From: Amycolatopsis solani | GTDB taxonomy: Bacteria > Actinomycetota > Actinomycetes > Mycobacteriales > Pseudonocardiaceae | Length of the DNA stretch: 64,000 bases | Direction of reading: 5' to 3' | Assembly: GCF_033441515.1 (NCBI RefSeq) | Contig: NZ_JAWQJT010000003.1 | Location: 62,001-126,000 of the forward strand | Part shown: piece by piece, positions 41,718 to 49,587 of the stretch | Position numbering within the stretch: position 1 is the stretch's first letter | How the letters are laid out: each line of letters starts with the position of its first letter | The notes under the pieces: model-generated | What the model was told of the DNA's origin: nothing | The model's input: only the letters and a program-made list of their open reading frames with translations | Databases searched by the model: none | Program-made: the position numbers and the translations under genes

Positions 41718-43964
41718 TCAGCGCGGGAACGGGTCGAAGTCGACGGGGAAGGTGATGGGGAAGCTGCGGGGCTTGATCCCGGTCGCCCGGGCGTAGGCGT
41801 TGGCGATCGCGCCGACCGGGGCGGGCAGGCCGAGTTCGCCGGCGCCACCGATGTCGTCGCCGGTCGCCGGCATGACGTGCACCTGGACGTCCATCGGCGA
41901 GTTCTTCTGGCGCGCGTAGTGGAACTGCGAGTAGCTGCCCTCCAGCGGCAGGCCCTTGTCGATGTGCAGGCCGGCGGTGAGCGTCGTCGAGATCGCGTCG
42001 GTCAGGCCGCCGAGCATCTGCGCCTGGATCCCCCGCGGGTTCACCGGCTTGCCGACGTCGACCGCGATGGTCGCCTTGGTGACGCGCGGGTGCTTCGGGT
42101 CGCGCGCGTCCAGCTCGACCAGGCAAGCGGTGAAGGACTTGTACTCGCCGTGCACCGCGATGCCCTGCGCGAACCCGGCGGGCATCTTCTTGCCCCACTC
42201 GCCGAGCTCCGCGACCTTGTCCAGCACCGCGCGCTGGCGCTCTTCCTTGATGAACTCGCGGCGGAAGGCCACCGGGTCCTTGCCGAGCTTCTTCGCGATC
42301 TCGTCGACCATGATCTCTTCGGCGCCGCGGGTGTTCGCCGAGTAGACCGACCGCCACGCCGAGGTGTGGAACTTCAGCGGAACCTCGTTGAGCAGCTGCG
42401 TGGTGACGCCGAAGTTGTACGGCGACTTGATCGTCAGCAGGAACACCGTCTGCGCGAAGCTCAGGTTCCCGCCGACGGGCAGCTTCGCCGCGAACGCGGT
42501 GAGGATCTCGCCGAGGCCGTGGCTCCAGTCGGTCTCGACGCTGGCGACGCGGTGCTCGAACGTCAGCACCTGCCCGAGCGCGAAGGTGGCGCGGATCCGG
42601 TGGTAACTCGCCGCGCGCGCCCGGCCGTGGCGCATGTCGTCGATCCGGCTCCACATCAGGCGCACGGGCTTCTTCATCGCCTTCGAGATGTGCGCGGCTT
42701 CGAGGGCGGCGTCGAAGAAGAGCCGCCGCCCGAACGACCCGCCGCCCTGCTGGACGTGCACGGTGACCTTGTTCTCCGGCAGCCCCAGCTCCTGGGCGAT
42801 GGTCTGCTTGGCCACGATCGGCGACTTCAGCCCGGCCCAGATGGTCGCGCTGTCCTCGCGGACGTCGGCGACCGCGGAGTTCGACTCCATCGGCGCGTGG
42901 CTGGCGAAGGCGAAGTCGAATTCGCCGTCGACGTACTGGGTCAGCAGCGGCGGCACCACGAACGGCAGCGCGGCCCCGCGCAGCTTCTTCTTGATGCTCT
43001 CGTTGTCCTCACCGTCCACCGTGCCCGGACCCCAGGTGACGTCGAGGGCGTTCTTGCCGTCGAGGGCCTGGCCGAACGTCTCGGCCATCACCGCGACACC
43101 GGTGGGCACGACGGCGATGTCGATGATCCCCGGCATCGCCCGGACGGCGGCCTCGTTGTTGACCTTCTCCACGGTGCCGTTGATCGACGGCGGGCGCCGC
43201 ACCATCACCGGGTTCGCGCCGGGGACGTCGAGGTCGAGCGTGTAGACCTGCCGGCCGGTGACCATCGCGCGGGCGTCCTTGCGCGAGGTCGGCGTCCCGA
43301 CGAGCGTGTGCGCCGATTCCGCCTTCGGCGCGATGGCGCCGGTGGCGAGGTCCGTGCGCGACGCCGGTCCGGCGAGGACGCCGTAGCCGGCGCTGCGGCC
43401 GTCGGGCGCCCACACCGCACCGTCGCGAGTGGACAGCCGGGACGCGCCGGTCCCCCACTTCGCCGCGGCCGCGGCCACCATCCGGGCGCGCGCGGTCGCC
43501 GCGGTGGCGCGGACCGGGTCGTAGAGCGAGCGCATCGTGTTGGAGCCGCCGGTGAGCTGGTTGAACAGCAGCTCGGTGCGGGCGTCGGACAGCACGACGT
43601 CGACGCGGTCGAGCGGCAGGTCCAGCTCCTCGGCGACGAGCATCGCGGTCGCCGTCGTGATGCCCTGCCCGACTTCGGCGCGGGGCAGCTGCAGCCGCGC
43701 CCGCCCGTCGGAGGTCATCTCGAGCACGAGCATGCCGGCGGTCGGCACGCACGACAGCGTCAGCACGTCACCGAGGTCGAGGATCTCCGCGGGCTGCGGC
43801 AAGGTCGGGACGACGGCTTCCGCGGTCGCCGGGGCCACCGCGTCCGCGGTCAGCTTGGTGGCGATGGTGAGCGTCGGCGCGGCGACCAGGTAGGTCAGGA
43901 AGCGGCGGCGGCCGACCCGCCCTGGGTCGGCGCGGTCAGCGGGTTCGGTGGTGGGACTGGCCAT
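41718..43964 (-). CDS. Tat-exported molybdopterin-binding subunit (IorB-like)
   Basis: 748 residues. A twin-arginine signal, GRRRFLTYLVAAPTLTIATK (about 17-36), followed by the molybdenum hydroxylase fold. RAEVGQGITTATAMLVAEELDLPLDRV, GGGSFGRRLFFDAALEAAHISKAM and the GGAGELGLPAPVGAIANAYA (catalytic Glu) motifs fit the isoquinoline 1-oxidoreductase/aldehyde oxidase branch. The export signal places it outside the membrane with the small subunit. The ATG at 43964 follows aagggattcccg. The substrate is unknown; an aldehyde or N-heterocycle is plausible. Confidence 0.92.
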   Translation of the reverse strand: MASPTTEPADRADPGRVGRRRFLTYLVAAPTLTIATKLTADAVAPATAEAVVPTLPQPAEILDLGDVLTLSCVPTAGMLVLEMTSDGRARLQLPRAEVGQGITTATAMLVAEELDLPLDRVDVVLSDARTELLFNQLTGGSNTMRSLYDPVRATAATARARMVAAAAAKWGTGASRLSTRDGAVWAPDGRSAGYGVLAGPASRTDLATGAIAPKAESAHTLVGTPTSRKDARAMVTGRQVYTLDLDVPGANPVMVRRPPSINGTVEKVNNEAAVRAMPGIIDIAVVPTGVAVMAETFGQALDGKNALDVTWGPGTVDGEDNESIKKKLRGAALPFVVPPLLTQYVDGEFDFAFASHAPMESNSAVADVREDSATIWAGLKSPIVAKQTIAQELGLPENKVTVHVQQGGGSFGRRLFFDAALEAAHISKAMKKPVRLMWSRIDDMRHGRARAASYHRIRATFALGQVLTFEHRVASVETDWSHGLGEILTAFAAKLPVGGNLSFAQTVFLLTIKSPYNFGVTTQLLNEVPLKFHTSAWRSVYSANTRGAEEIMVDEIAKKLGKDPVAFRREFIKEERQRAVLDKVAELGEWGKKMPAGFAQGIAVHGEYKSFTACLVELDARDPKHPRVTKATIAVDVGKPVNPRGIQAQMLGGLTDAISTTLTAGLHIDKGLPLEGSYSQFHYARQKNSPMDVQVHVMPATGDDIGGAGELGLPAPVGAIANAYARATGIKPRSFPITFPVDFDPFPR

Positions 43965-44128
43965 CGGGAATCCCTTGCAGCGTGGTGGCGGGGTGCGCGT
44001 CACGCTAAGCAGGCGTTGTCAGGCCGTCAACGCGGAGTAGTCGGGTTCGCCCATTCCTGTGACGAGATGACAGTGGAAGCCGCCGAATGTGTGCGCCGCC
44101 ACAGTGCCGGACGGCCCAGCGGACTGGT

Positions 44129-44674
44129 TCAGCCGGCGTCCGAGCCGCGTTCGCGGCGGGCTTCCAGCAGGTCGTCGCGGGCGCGCGCGACGCGCGAGCG
44201 GACGGTGCCGACCGGCACGCCGCAGACGTCGGCGGCCTCGGCGTAGGACAGCCCGAGCACCTGGGTCAGCACGAGCACCTCGCGCCGGTCCGGGTCGAGC
44301 CCGTCGAGCAGCACGCCGAGCTCGACGAGGTCCTCGAACCCGGCCGCGGCGCGCCCCTGGTCGACCGGGGCGTCCCAGTCGATCTTCGGCCGGGCGGAGG
44401 CGGCCCGGATCTGGTCGACGACCACCCGGCGCGCGATGGCCAGCAGCCAGGTCCGCGACGACGAGCGGCCGGCGAAGCGGCGGAGGCTGCCGAAGGCGCG
44501 GAGGTAGGTTTCCTGCGTCAGGTCGTCGGCGGCGGCCGCGTCGGTGAGGTGCGCGAGGAAGCGCCAGACGTCGGCCTGGGTCGCGCGGACCCACTCCTCC
44601 AGCGCGCGCCGGTCACCCCGGCCGGCGACCATCGCCAGAGCCGTGACGCGTTCGTCGTCCTCACCGCGGGTCAT
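44129..44674 (-). CDS. ECF sigma factor (SigC-like)
   Basis: 181 residues. Region 2 includes [17 protein letters not shown] and [15 protein letters not shown]; region 4 is [37 protein letters not shown]. It is divergent from a zf-HC2 protein by 58 bp, which may hold its anti-sigma function. The ATG has no ribosome site, and a tacgtt hexamer lies 7 bases upstream on the minus strand, suggesting a leaderless message. Confidence 0.92.
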   Translation of the reverse strand: MTRGEDDERVTALAMVAGRGDRRALEEWVRATQADVWRFLAHLTDAAAADDLTQETYLRAFGSLRRFAGRSSSRTWLLAIARRVVVDQIRAASARPKIDWDAPVDQGRAAAGFEDLVELGVLLDGLDPDRREVLVLTQVLGLSYAEAADVCGVPVGTVRSRVARARDDLLEARRERGSDAG

Positions 44675-44732
44675 GGTGCGGAACGTAGCAGTAACCGGGA
44701 ACTTTGTGACCCCGCCGCCCGACTAGTGGACC

Positions 44733-45422
44733 ATGAGGTGCGAGGACTGCCGAAAAGCGCTGTCGGCCCGGCTGGACGGCGAGGCCGAGCCGGTGTCGCC
44801 GGACGAGCACCTGGCGACCTGCGCGGCCTGCCAGGAGTGGTTCGCCGGCGCGGAACGGCTGCGGCGCGCGCTGCTGCTGCGCCCCGCTCCCCCGGTCCCG
44901 GACCTCACCGCGGCGATCCTCGAGCGCACGCCGGCGCCGTCCGGCGAGGGCTGGGGGCTGCGGATCGCGCTGGCCGTGGTCGCGATCGCCCAGCTCGGCC
45001 TGGCGTTCGCCCAGCTGCTCGGCACGGCGGGCGGGCACGGCGGCATCCACTTCGACCACGAAAGCGGCGCGTGGAACCTGGCGGTGGGCATCGGCCTGCT
45101 GGCGGCGGTCCTGCGCCCGAAGACCGCGGCCGGCCAGCTGCCGCTGCTGACCGGCTTCGTCGGGGTGCTGCTGGTGCTCTCGGCGGGCGACTTGGCGGCG
45201 GGCACGGTGACGCTGTCCCGGCTGGCGACGCACGTGCTGGTGGTGCTGGGCCTGGCGCTGCTGTACGCGGTCCACCGCGGTCACCGCGACCGCGGCACCC
45301 CGATCCCGGCCGCGACCGGCGGGGACCGGACGACCGCCGGGTCCACTGTGGACGCCCCGGTGGCGAAGCGGCCGCGTCCCCGCGGGTTCCGGCGCCAGGC
45401 CCACGGCCGCCACGCGGCCTGA
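44733..45422 (+). CDS. zf-HC2 membrane protein, possible anti-sigma factor
   Basis: 229 residues. An N-terminal zinc-binding anti-sigma-like segment, CEDCRKALSARLDGEAEP, with HLATCAACQEW (H-x3-C-x2-C), followed by several hydrophobic helices (about 75-180) and a basic tail. Divergent from the ECF sigma gene, so a regulatory pair is the natural reading. Whether it inhibits that sigma is inferred only. A TCCACTGTGGA palindrome lies in its coding region at 45342. Confidence 0.85.
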   Translation: MRCEDCRKALSARLDGEAEPVSPDEHLATCAACQEWFAGAERLRRALLLRPAPPVPDLTAAILERTPAPSGEGWGLRIALAVVAIAQLGLAFAQLLGTAGGHGGIHFDHESGAWNLAVGIGLLAAVLRPKTAAGQLPLLTGFVGVLLVLSAGDLAAGTVTLSRLATHVLVVLGLALLYAVHRGHRDRGTPIPAATGGDRTTAGSTVDAPVAKRPRPRGFRRQAHGRHAA

Positions 45423-45452
45423 CGCCAGGCGGTATAGGTCGTTATACGCGGG

Positions 45453-46193
45453 TCAGGCGAACTTCGTCTTCGGGCGCTCCTGCCGCACCCCGTCGACGTA
45501 GACGTCCACCTTCTCGTCGAGGAACGCCACGAGGCCGGCGGTCCGGATGCTCTCCGGCAGCGGCGTCGGGTAGCTCCACGCGAGGTCGGCGTGCCCGGCG
45601 ACGTCGAAGTGGTCCGCCGCGCCCTTGTACGGGCAGTGCGTCACCGTGTCGATCTTCTCGAGCAGGTCCATCCGGACGTCGACGCGGGGCAGGTAGTAGC
45701 GGACCGGCAGCCCGGTCTCGAACAGCAGGTGCGGCCGGACGCTGTCGGCGACCGTGACGCCGTCCACCTCGATCCGGACGTGGCGCGAGCTCGGCAGGAC
45801 GTCGACGCGCACGCCGGGGTCGCGCGGGTGCGTGAAGATCTGCTCGTCCTCTTCGAACCAGTCGAAGGAGGCGAAGTCGAAGCGGACGTGGTCCCGGAGC
45901 TCCTCGATGGGCGAATCCGGGTGTTCCAGCGCGCCGTCCACCGCCTCGGCCCGGCCGACCTTTATCGTCGACAGAACACCATCTCCCCGGCTCGGCGAGT
46001 GCGTCGTCCGGCCGGAAGGGGTGAGAACGCCGCTCACGACGTCCGCGCGCGGGAAATAGTACGTGGGGTAGTACGGGACTTCCCACACCAGAAGGGGGTG
46101 CACGGTGTCCGCGACGAGTTCCCCGCCGAGGAACACCCGTACCCGCTTCGCGCCTTGTGCCACGCGGACCCGGCCGCGTACCGGAGTGCTCAT
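45453..46193 (-). CDS. DUF427 protein with two domains
   Basis: 246 residues with two tandem DUF427 (NTP_transf_9-type) units. The first is VRVFLGGELVADTVHPLLVWEVPYYPTYYFPRADV; the second VRIEVDGVTVADSVRPHLLFETGLPVRYYLPRVDV, with later CPYKGAADHFDV. The function of this small beta-rich family is unknown. It is convergent with the zf-HC2 gene (30 bp between them). Confidence 0.88.
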   Translation of the reverse strand: MSTPVRGRVRVAQGAKRVRVFLGGELVADTVHPLLVWEVPYYPTYYFPRADVVSGVLTPSGRTTHSPSRGDGVLSTIKVGRAEAVDGALEHPDSPIEELRDHVRFDFASFDWFEEDEQIFTHPRDPGVRVDVLPSSRHVRIEVDGVTVADSVRPHLLFETGLPVRYYLPRVDVRMDLLEKIDTVTHCPYKGAADHFDVAGHADLAWSYPTPLPESIRTAGLVAFLDEKVDVYVDGVRQERPKTKFA

Positions 46194-46290
46194 GCCCCGG
46201 TCAACGGGTCCCGGATCGGACGTATTCCGGAAAAACCGGGTTGCGGGCGGCTAGCGTGGCGGGGAATACGAAGACGAAAGGCGGGCACGG

Positions 46291-47487
46291 GTGACCGGCG
46301 TAGGAGCTCCAACGGTCGGGACCCCCGCCGGGATGCGCAAGATCAACCAGCGGGCGGTGCTCGACCTGCTGCGCCGCAGCGGGCCGGCGACCCGGCCGCA
46401 GGTCGCGAAGGACACCGGGCTGTCGAAGCCGACGGTCAGCCAGGCGCTGCTGGCGCTCGAGGCCGCGGGGCTGGCGCGCCCGACGGGGCAGACGTCGACC
46501 GGGACCGGCCGCTCGGCCGTGCTGTACGAGGCCGACCCCACGGCGGGGTACGTCCTGGGCGTCGACATCGGCCGCGAGCACCTCCGGGTCGCGGTGTCCG
46601 ACCTCGGGCGCGTGCTGGTGGCGCGCCGCGACGAGCGCAACACGGCACGGTCCGGGGCGGCGCTGGTGACCGCGGTCGGGAAGATCGCCGCCGACGCCGT
46701 CGCCGAGGCGGGCCTGACGGCGGCCGACATCGTTGTCCGCGTGGTCGGCTCCCCCGGTGTCGCCGATCCGGAAAAGCGCTGCTTCCGGCACGCGCCGAAC
46801 CTGCCGGGCTGGGGCCGGGCCGGGCTGATCGACGACCTCGAGGCCGTGCTGGGCCCGGACCTGATGGTCGAAAACGACGCGAACCTGACCGCGGTCGGCG
46901 AGTGGGAAAGCGGCGCCGCACGCGGCGCGTCGGTGTTCGGCTGCATCACGATCGGCACCGGCGTCGGCATGGGCATGATGGTCGACGGCCGCGTCTTCCG
47001 CGGCGCGACCGGCGCGGCGGGCGAGATCGGCTACCTCCCGTACGGCCGCACGCGCGCGGCGGAGGAGCCGACGAGCCCGCCCGCGCGTGGCCACCTCGAA
47101 GAGGCGACGGCGGCGCAGTCGGTGGTCCGCGGCGCCCGCGAACTCGGCCTCGGCACGGCGAAATCGGCCCGCGAGGTCTTCCGCCTGGCCCGCGAAGGCG
47201 ACGAACTCGCCCGCCGCGCGGTGGAAACGGAGGCCGACCGCCTGGCCTACACGGTCGCCTCGGTGGCCGCGGTGATCGACCCGGAACTGATCGTCCTGGG
47301 CGGCGGCATGGGCACGGCGGCGGACCTGCTGCTGGAACCGATCGACCGCGCCCTGCGCGCGTTCACGCCGCTGGTCCCGAAGGTGGTCCAGGGCGAACTG
47401 GGCGAGGACGCGGTCCTGACCGGCGCGATCAGCGTGGGCCTGCGGGCGGCGGAAGGCCTGGTCTTCGACCGCCGAGTGGGCGCCTGA
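46291..47487 (+). CDS. ROK family protein, probably a transcriptional regulator
   Basis: 398 residues. The N-terminal MarR-like helix-turn-helix (MRKINQRAVLDLLRRSGPATRPQVAKDTGLSKPTVSQAL) precedes the ROK sugar-kinase fold, with VLGVDIGREHLRVAV and FGCITIGTGVGMGMMVDG. The usual GEIGH followed by the C-x-C-G-x-x-G-C-x-E zinc motif is absent: it reads GEIGYLPYGRTR and goes straight on. So it is unlikely to bind zinc or phosphorylate sugars like classical members. It could sense a sugar or sugar phosphate. The GTG start at 46291 is used; an internal ATG (MRKINQ) is possible. Confidence 0.88.
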   Translation: MTGVGAPTVGTPAGMRKINQRAVLDLLRRSGPATRPQVAKDTGLSKPTVSQALLALEAAGLARPTGQTSTGTGRSAVLYEADPTAGYVLGVDIGREHLRVAVSDLGRVLVARRDERNTARSGAALVTAVGKIAADAVAEAGLTAADIVVRVVGSPGVADPEKRCFRHAPNLPGWGRAGLIDDLEAVLGPDLMVENDANLTAVGEWESGAARGASVFGCITIGTGVGMGMMVDGRVFRGATGAAGEIGYLPYGRTRAAEEPTSPPARGHLEEATAAQSVVRGARELGLGTAKSAREVFRLAREGDELARRAVETEADRLAYTVASVAAVIDPELIVLGGGMGTAADLLLEPIDRALRAFTPLVPKVVQGELGEDAVLTGAISVGLRAAEGLVFDRRVGA

Positions 47488-47541
47488 GTTTTACCCGCGA
47501 CGTAATCGACGGGCGCTCCGCCGGTGAGCAGGATCGGCGGC

Positions 47542-47859
47542 ATGACCCGAACGAACCGCGAGATCGTCGCCGACTGCTTCGAGAACCTGTTCCTGCGCAA
47601 GGACTTCGACGCCGCGAAGGCCGTGCTGCACCCCGGCTTCGTCACCCACAGCCCCGGGCTGCCCTCCGGCCGCGACGCCTTCGCGGACGCCGTGAAGAAC
47701 TCCCCGCTCGCGGACGCGGCCGCGGAGATCCGGCACGTGGTCGCCGAGGACGACCTCGTCGTCGTGCACCTGCACGTGGCGGGCACCGCCGTCGTCGACA
47801 TCCTGCGCGTCGAGGACGGCCTGCTCGTCGAGCACTGGGACGTGAAGCAGCCGCTCTAG
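47542..47859 (+). CDS. SnoaL/NTF2-like protein
   Basis: 105 residues, a cone-shaped alpha+beta fold. IVADCFENLFLRKDFDAAKAVLHPGFVTHSPGLPSGRDAFADAV and the ending DILRVEDGLLVEHWDVKQPL are typical of SnoaL-like polyketide-cyclase-like proteins. The substrate is unknown. The start is ATG 47542; an earlier in-frame codon at 47524 is less likely. It overlaps the thioesterase gene by 4 bp on the other strand. Confidence 0.85.
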   Translation: MTRTNREIVADCFENLFLRKDFDAAKAVLHPGFVTHSPGLPSGRDAFADAVKNSPLADAAAEIRHVVAEDDLVVVHLHVAGTAVVDILRVEDGLLVEHWDVKQPL

Positions 47860-48362
47860 CGGGTGATCACGCAGGTTCCCGACGCCGTCGCCAGCAGCTT
47901 GCCGGCGGCGTCGCGGATCTCCCCCTCGGCGAACGCGATCCGCGAGCCCTCCTTCACCACCCGGCCGGTCGCCCGGATCTCGCCGCGGCCCGCGTGGATC
48001 GCGCGCAGGTAGTTCACCTTCAGCTCCACCGACGCGTAGCCGACGCCCGCCGGCAACGTCGTGTGCACCGCGCAGCCGACCACCGAGTCGAGCATCGTGG
48101 CCGCCACGCCGCCGTGGACCATGCCGATCGGGTTGTACATCGACTCGTCCGGTTCGGCGACCGCTTCGACGTCGCCGTGCTCGATGCGCTCCCAGCGGAG
48201 CCCGAAGTGGGCGGCGATCGGCGGGCCCGGGATGCGGCCGTCCTTGATGGCCGTCAGGTACTCCAGGCCGGACATCGTGGCGCCGAGCCGGGCGGTCGGC
48301 AGCGGGTCCTGCCAGGTGATGGTCTTCGAGCGGGTCTCCGCTTCGGCGGCCACGTCGGTCAT
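47856..48362 (-). CDS. Hotdog-fold acyl-CoA thioesterase (PaaI-type)
   Basis: 168 residues. The hotdog motif NPIGMVHGGVAATMLDSVVGCAVHTTL with the conserved His, and a catalytic-side DSVVG, fit the PaaI/YbgC-like 4HBT family. It hydrolyses an acyl-CoA, perhaps aromatic. The 22-bp palindrome immediately upstream of the ATG (48375-48396) suggests tight control by a repressor. Confidence 0.88.
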   Translation of the reverse strand: MTDVAAEAETRSKTITWQDPLPTARLGATMSGLEYLTAIKDGRIPGPPIAAHFGLRWERIEHGDVEAVAEPDESMYNPIGMVHGGVAATMLDSVVGCAVHTTLPAGVGYASVELKVNYLRAIHAGRGEIRATGRVVKEGSRIAFAEGEIRDAAGKLLATASGTCVITR

Positions 48363-48374
48363 CTCGGGCTCCTC

Positions 48375-48396
48375 GATTATGACAAGTGTCTTAATC
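48375..48396. promoter_or_regulatory. 22-bp palindrome upstream of the thioesterase
   Basis: Arms gatta-gaca and tgtc-taatc (one mismatch) around 48375-48396 form a 22-bp dyad, 13 bp upstream of the thioesterase ATG and 91 bp upstream of the ArsR-like gene. A symmetric repressor site of TetR or ArsR type is likely. Confidence 0.55.
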
Positions 48397-48486
48397 GCAG
48401 CTTCGCCCGGCGCCGGGACGACGTCAAGCGCGGCGTGACCCAGGCCACCGGTGGTCCGCCCGGGGCGCGGGTGGAATCATCCGGGG

Positions 48487-48846
48487 GTGAGCACCGACCG
48501 CAAGCCGATCGACCCGGAACGCGTCTCCGCGGCGGTCGACGGGCTCGGCGACCGCGCCGTCATCGACGAATGGGCCCGGCGCTTCTCCGTGGTCGCCGAC
48601 CCGTCGCGGCTGGCGCTGCTGGTCTCCATCCACTACGCCCGCGAGATCAGCGTCACCGACCTCGCCGCCGCCACCGGCATGACCGACACGGCTGTGTCGC
48701 AGGCCCTGCGGCTGCTGCGGGCCCACGGCCTCGTCACGCCGCAGCGCACCGGGCGGGTCGTGCGCTACCGGCTCGCCGACGCGACCGTGCACGAACTCAT
48801 CCACCACGTGCGGCCACACCCCGCACCCGAGGGCGAGGACCGGTAG
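48487..48846 (+). CDS. ArsR-type winged-helix regulator
   Basis: 119 residues, DNA-binding fold ADPSRLALLVSIHYAREISVTDLAAATGMTDTAVSQALRLLRAHGLVTPQRTGRVVRYRLAD. No Cys metal sites (the typical ELCVCDL motif is absent), so it is a metal-independent member. It ends in a His-rich tail (HELIHHVRPHPAP). The GTG at 48487 is chosen. It may bind the adjacent palindrome. Confidence 0.87.
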   Translation: MSTDRKPIDPERVSAAVDGLGDRAVIDEWARRFSVVADPSRLALLVSIHYAREISVTDLAAATGMTDTAVSQALRLLRAHGLVTPQRTGRVVRYRLADATVHELIHHVRPHPAPEGEDR

Positions 48847-48855
48847 CGTGCGGGC

Positions 48856-49587
48856 ATGACGGGATTGCCGGAAGCCATCACCGCCTGCCTGTTCGACCTC
48901 GACGGAGTGCTGACCGGGACGGCGATTCTCCACCGCGAAGCGTGGAAGCGAACATTCGACGAATTCCTCCGCGCCCGCGACGGCGCCGGCTTCGCCGAGT
49001 TCACCGACCACGACTACGCGGCCTTTGTGGACGGCCGCCCGCGCGCCGACGGCGTGCGGGAGTTCCTGCGGTCGCGCCACATCGAGCTGCCCGAGGGCAC
49101 GCCGGACGACCCGCCGGACGCCCCCACCGTGAACGGCATCGGCAACCGCAAGAACGAGCTGGTCCTGAAGATCATCGAGGAGCGCGGCGTCAGCCCCTAC
49201 CCCGGCTCGGTGCGCTACCTCGAAGCGGTCAAGGCCGCCGGGCTGCGGATCGCCGTCGTGACGTCCTCGGCCAACGGCGCCAAGGTTCTCGACGCCGCCG
49301 GCCTGAGCAAGTACGTCGAGGCCCGCATCGACGGCATCGTCCTGCGCGAGCGGAACCTCAAGGGCAAGCCCGCGCCCGATTCGTTCCTGGCCGGCGCCGA
49401 GGCGCTCGGCGTCGAGCCCTCGCACGCGGCCGTCTTCGAGGACGCCCAATCCGGCGTCCAGGCCGGGAAAGCCGGCGGGTTCGGGTACGTGGTGGGCGTG
49501 AACCGGGCCGACCAGGCCGCCGAGCTGAAGGCCCACGGGGCCGACATCGTCGTCGACGACCTCGCCGAACTGCTGGAGGACCGATGA
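48856..49587 (+). CDS. Beta-phosphoglucomutase family HAD protein
   Basis: 243 residues. The nucleophile motif is FDLDGVLTGT, followed by VVTSSANGAKVLDAAGL and KPAPDSFLAGAEALGV, then FEDAQSGVQAG, typical HAD motifs I-IV. Beta-PGM converts beta-glucose 1-phosphate to glucose 6-phosphate, the step after phosphorolysis of trehalose or maltose by GH65. The next gene overlaps it (ATGA) and is exactly such a GH65. The pair resembles Rv3400-Rv3401 of M. tuberculosis; Rv2006 (OtsB1) carries the two halves fused. Confidence 0.93.
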   Translation: MTGLPEAITACLFDLDGVLTGTAILHREAWKRTFDEFLRARDGAGFAEFTDHDYAAFVDGRPRADGVREFLRSRHIELPEGTPDDPPDAPTVNGIGNRKNELVLKIIEERGVSPYPGSVRYLEAVKAAGLRIAVVTSSANGAKVLDAAGLSKYVEARIDGIVLRERNLKGKPAPDSFLAGAEALGVEPSHAAVFEDAQSGVQAGKAGGFGYVVGVNRADQAAELKAHGADIVVDDLAELLEDR

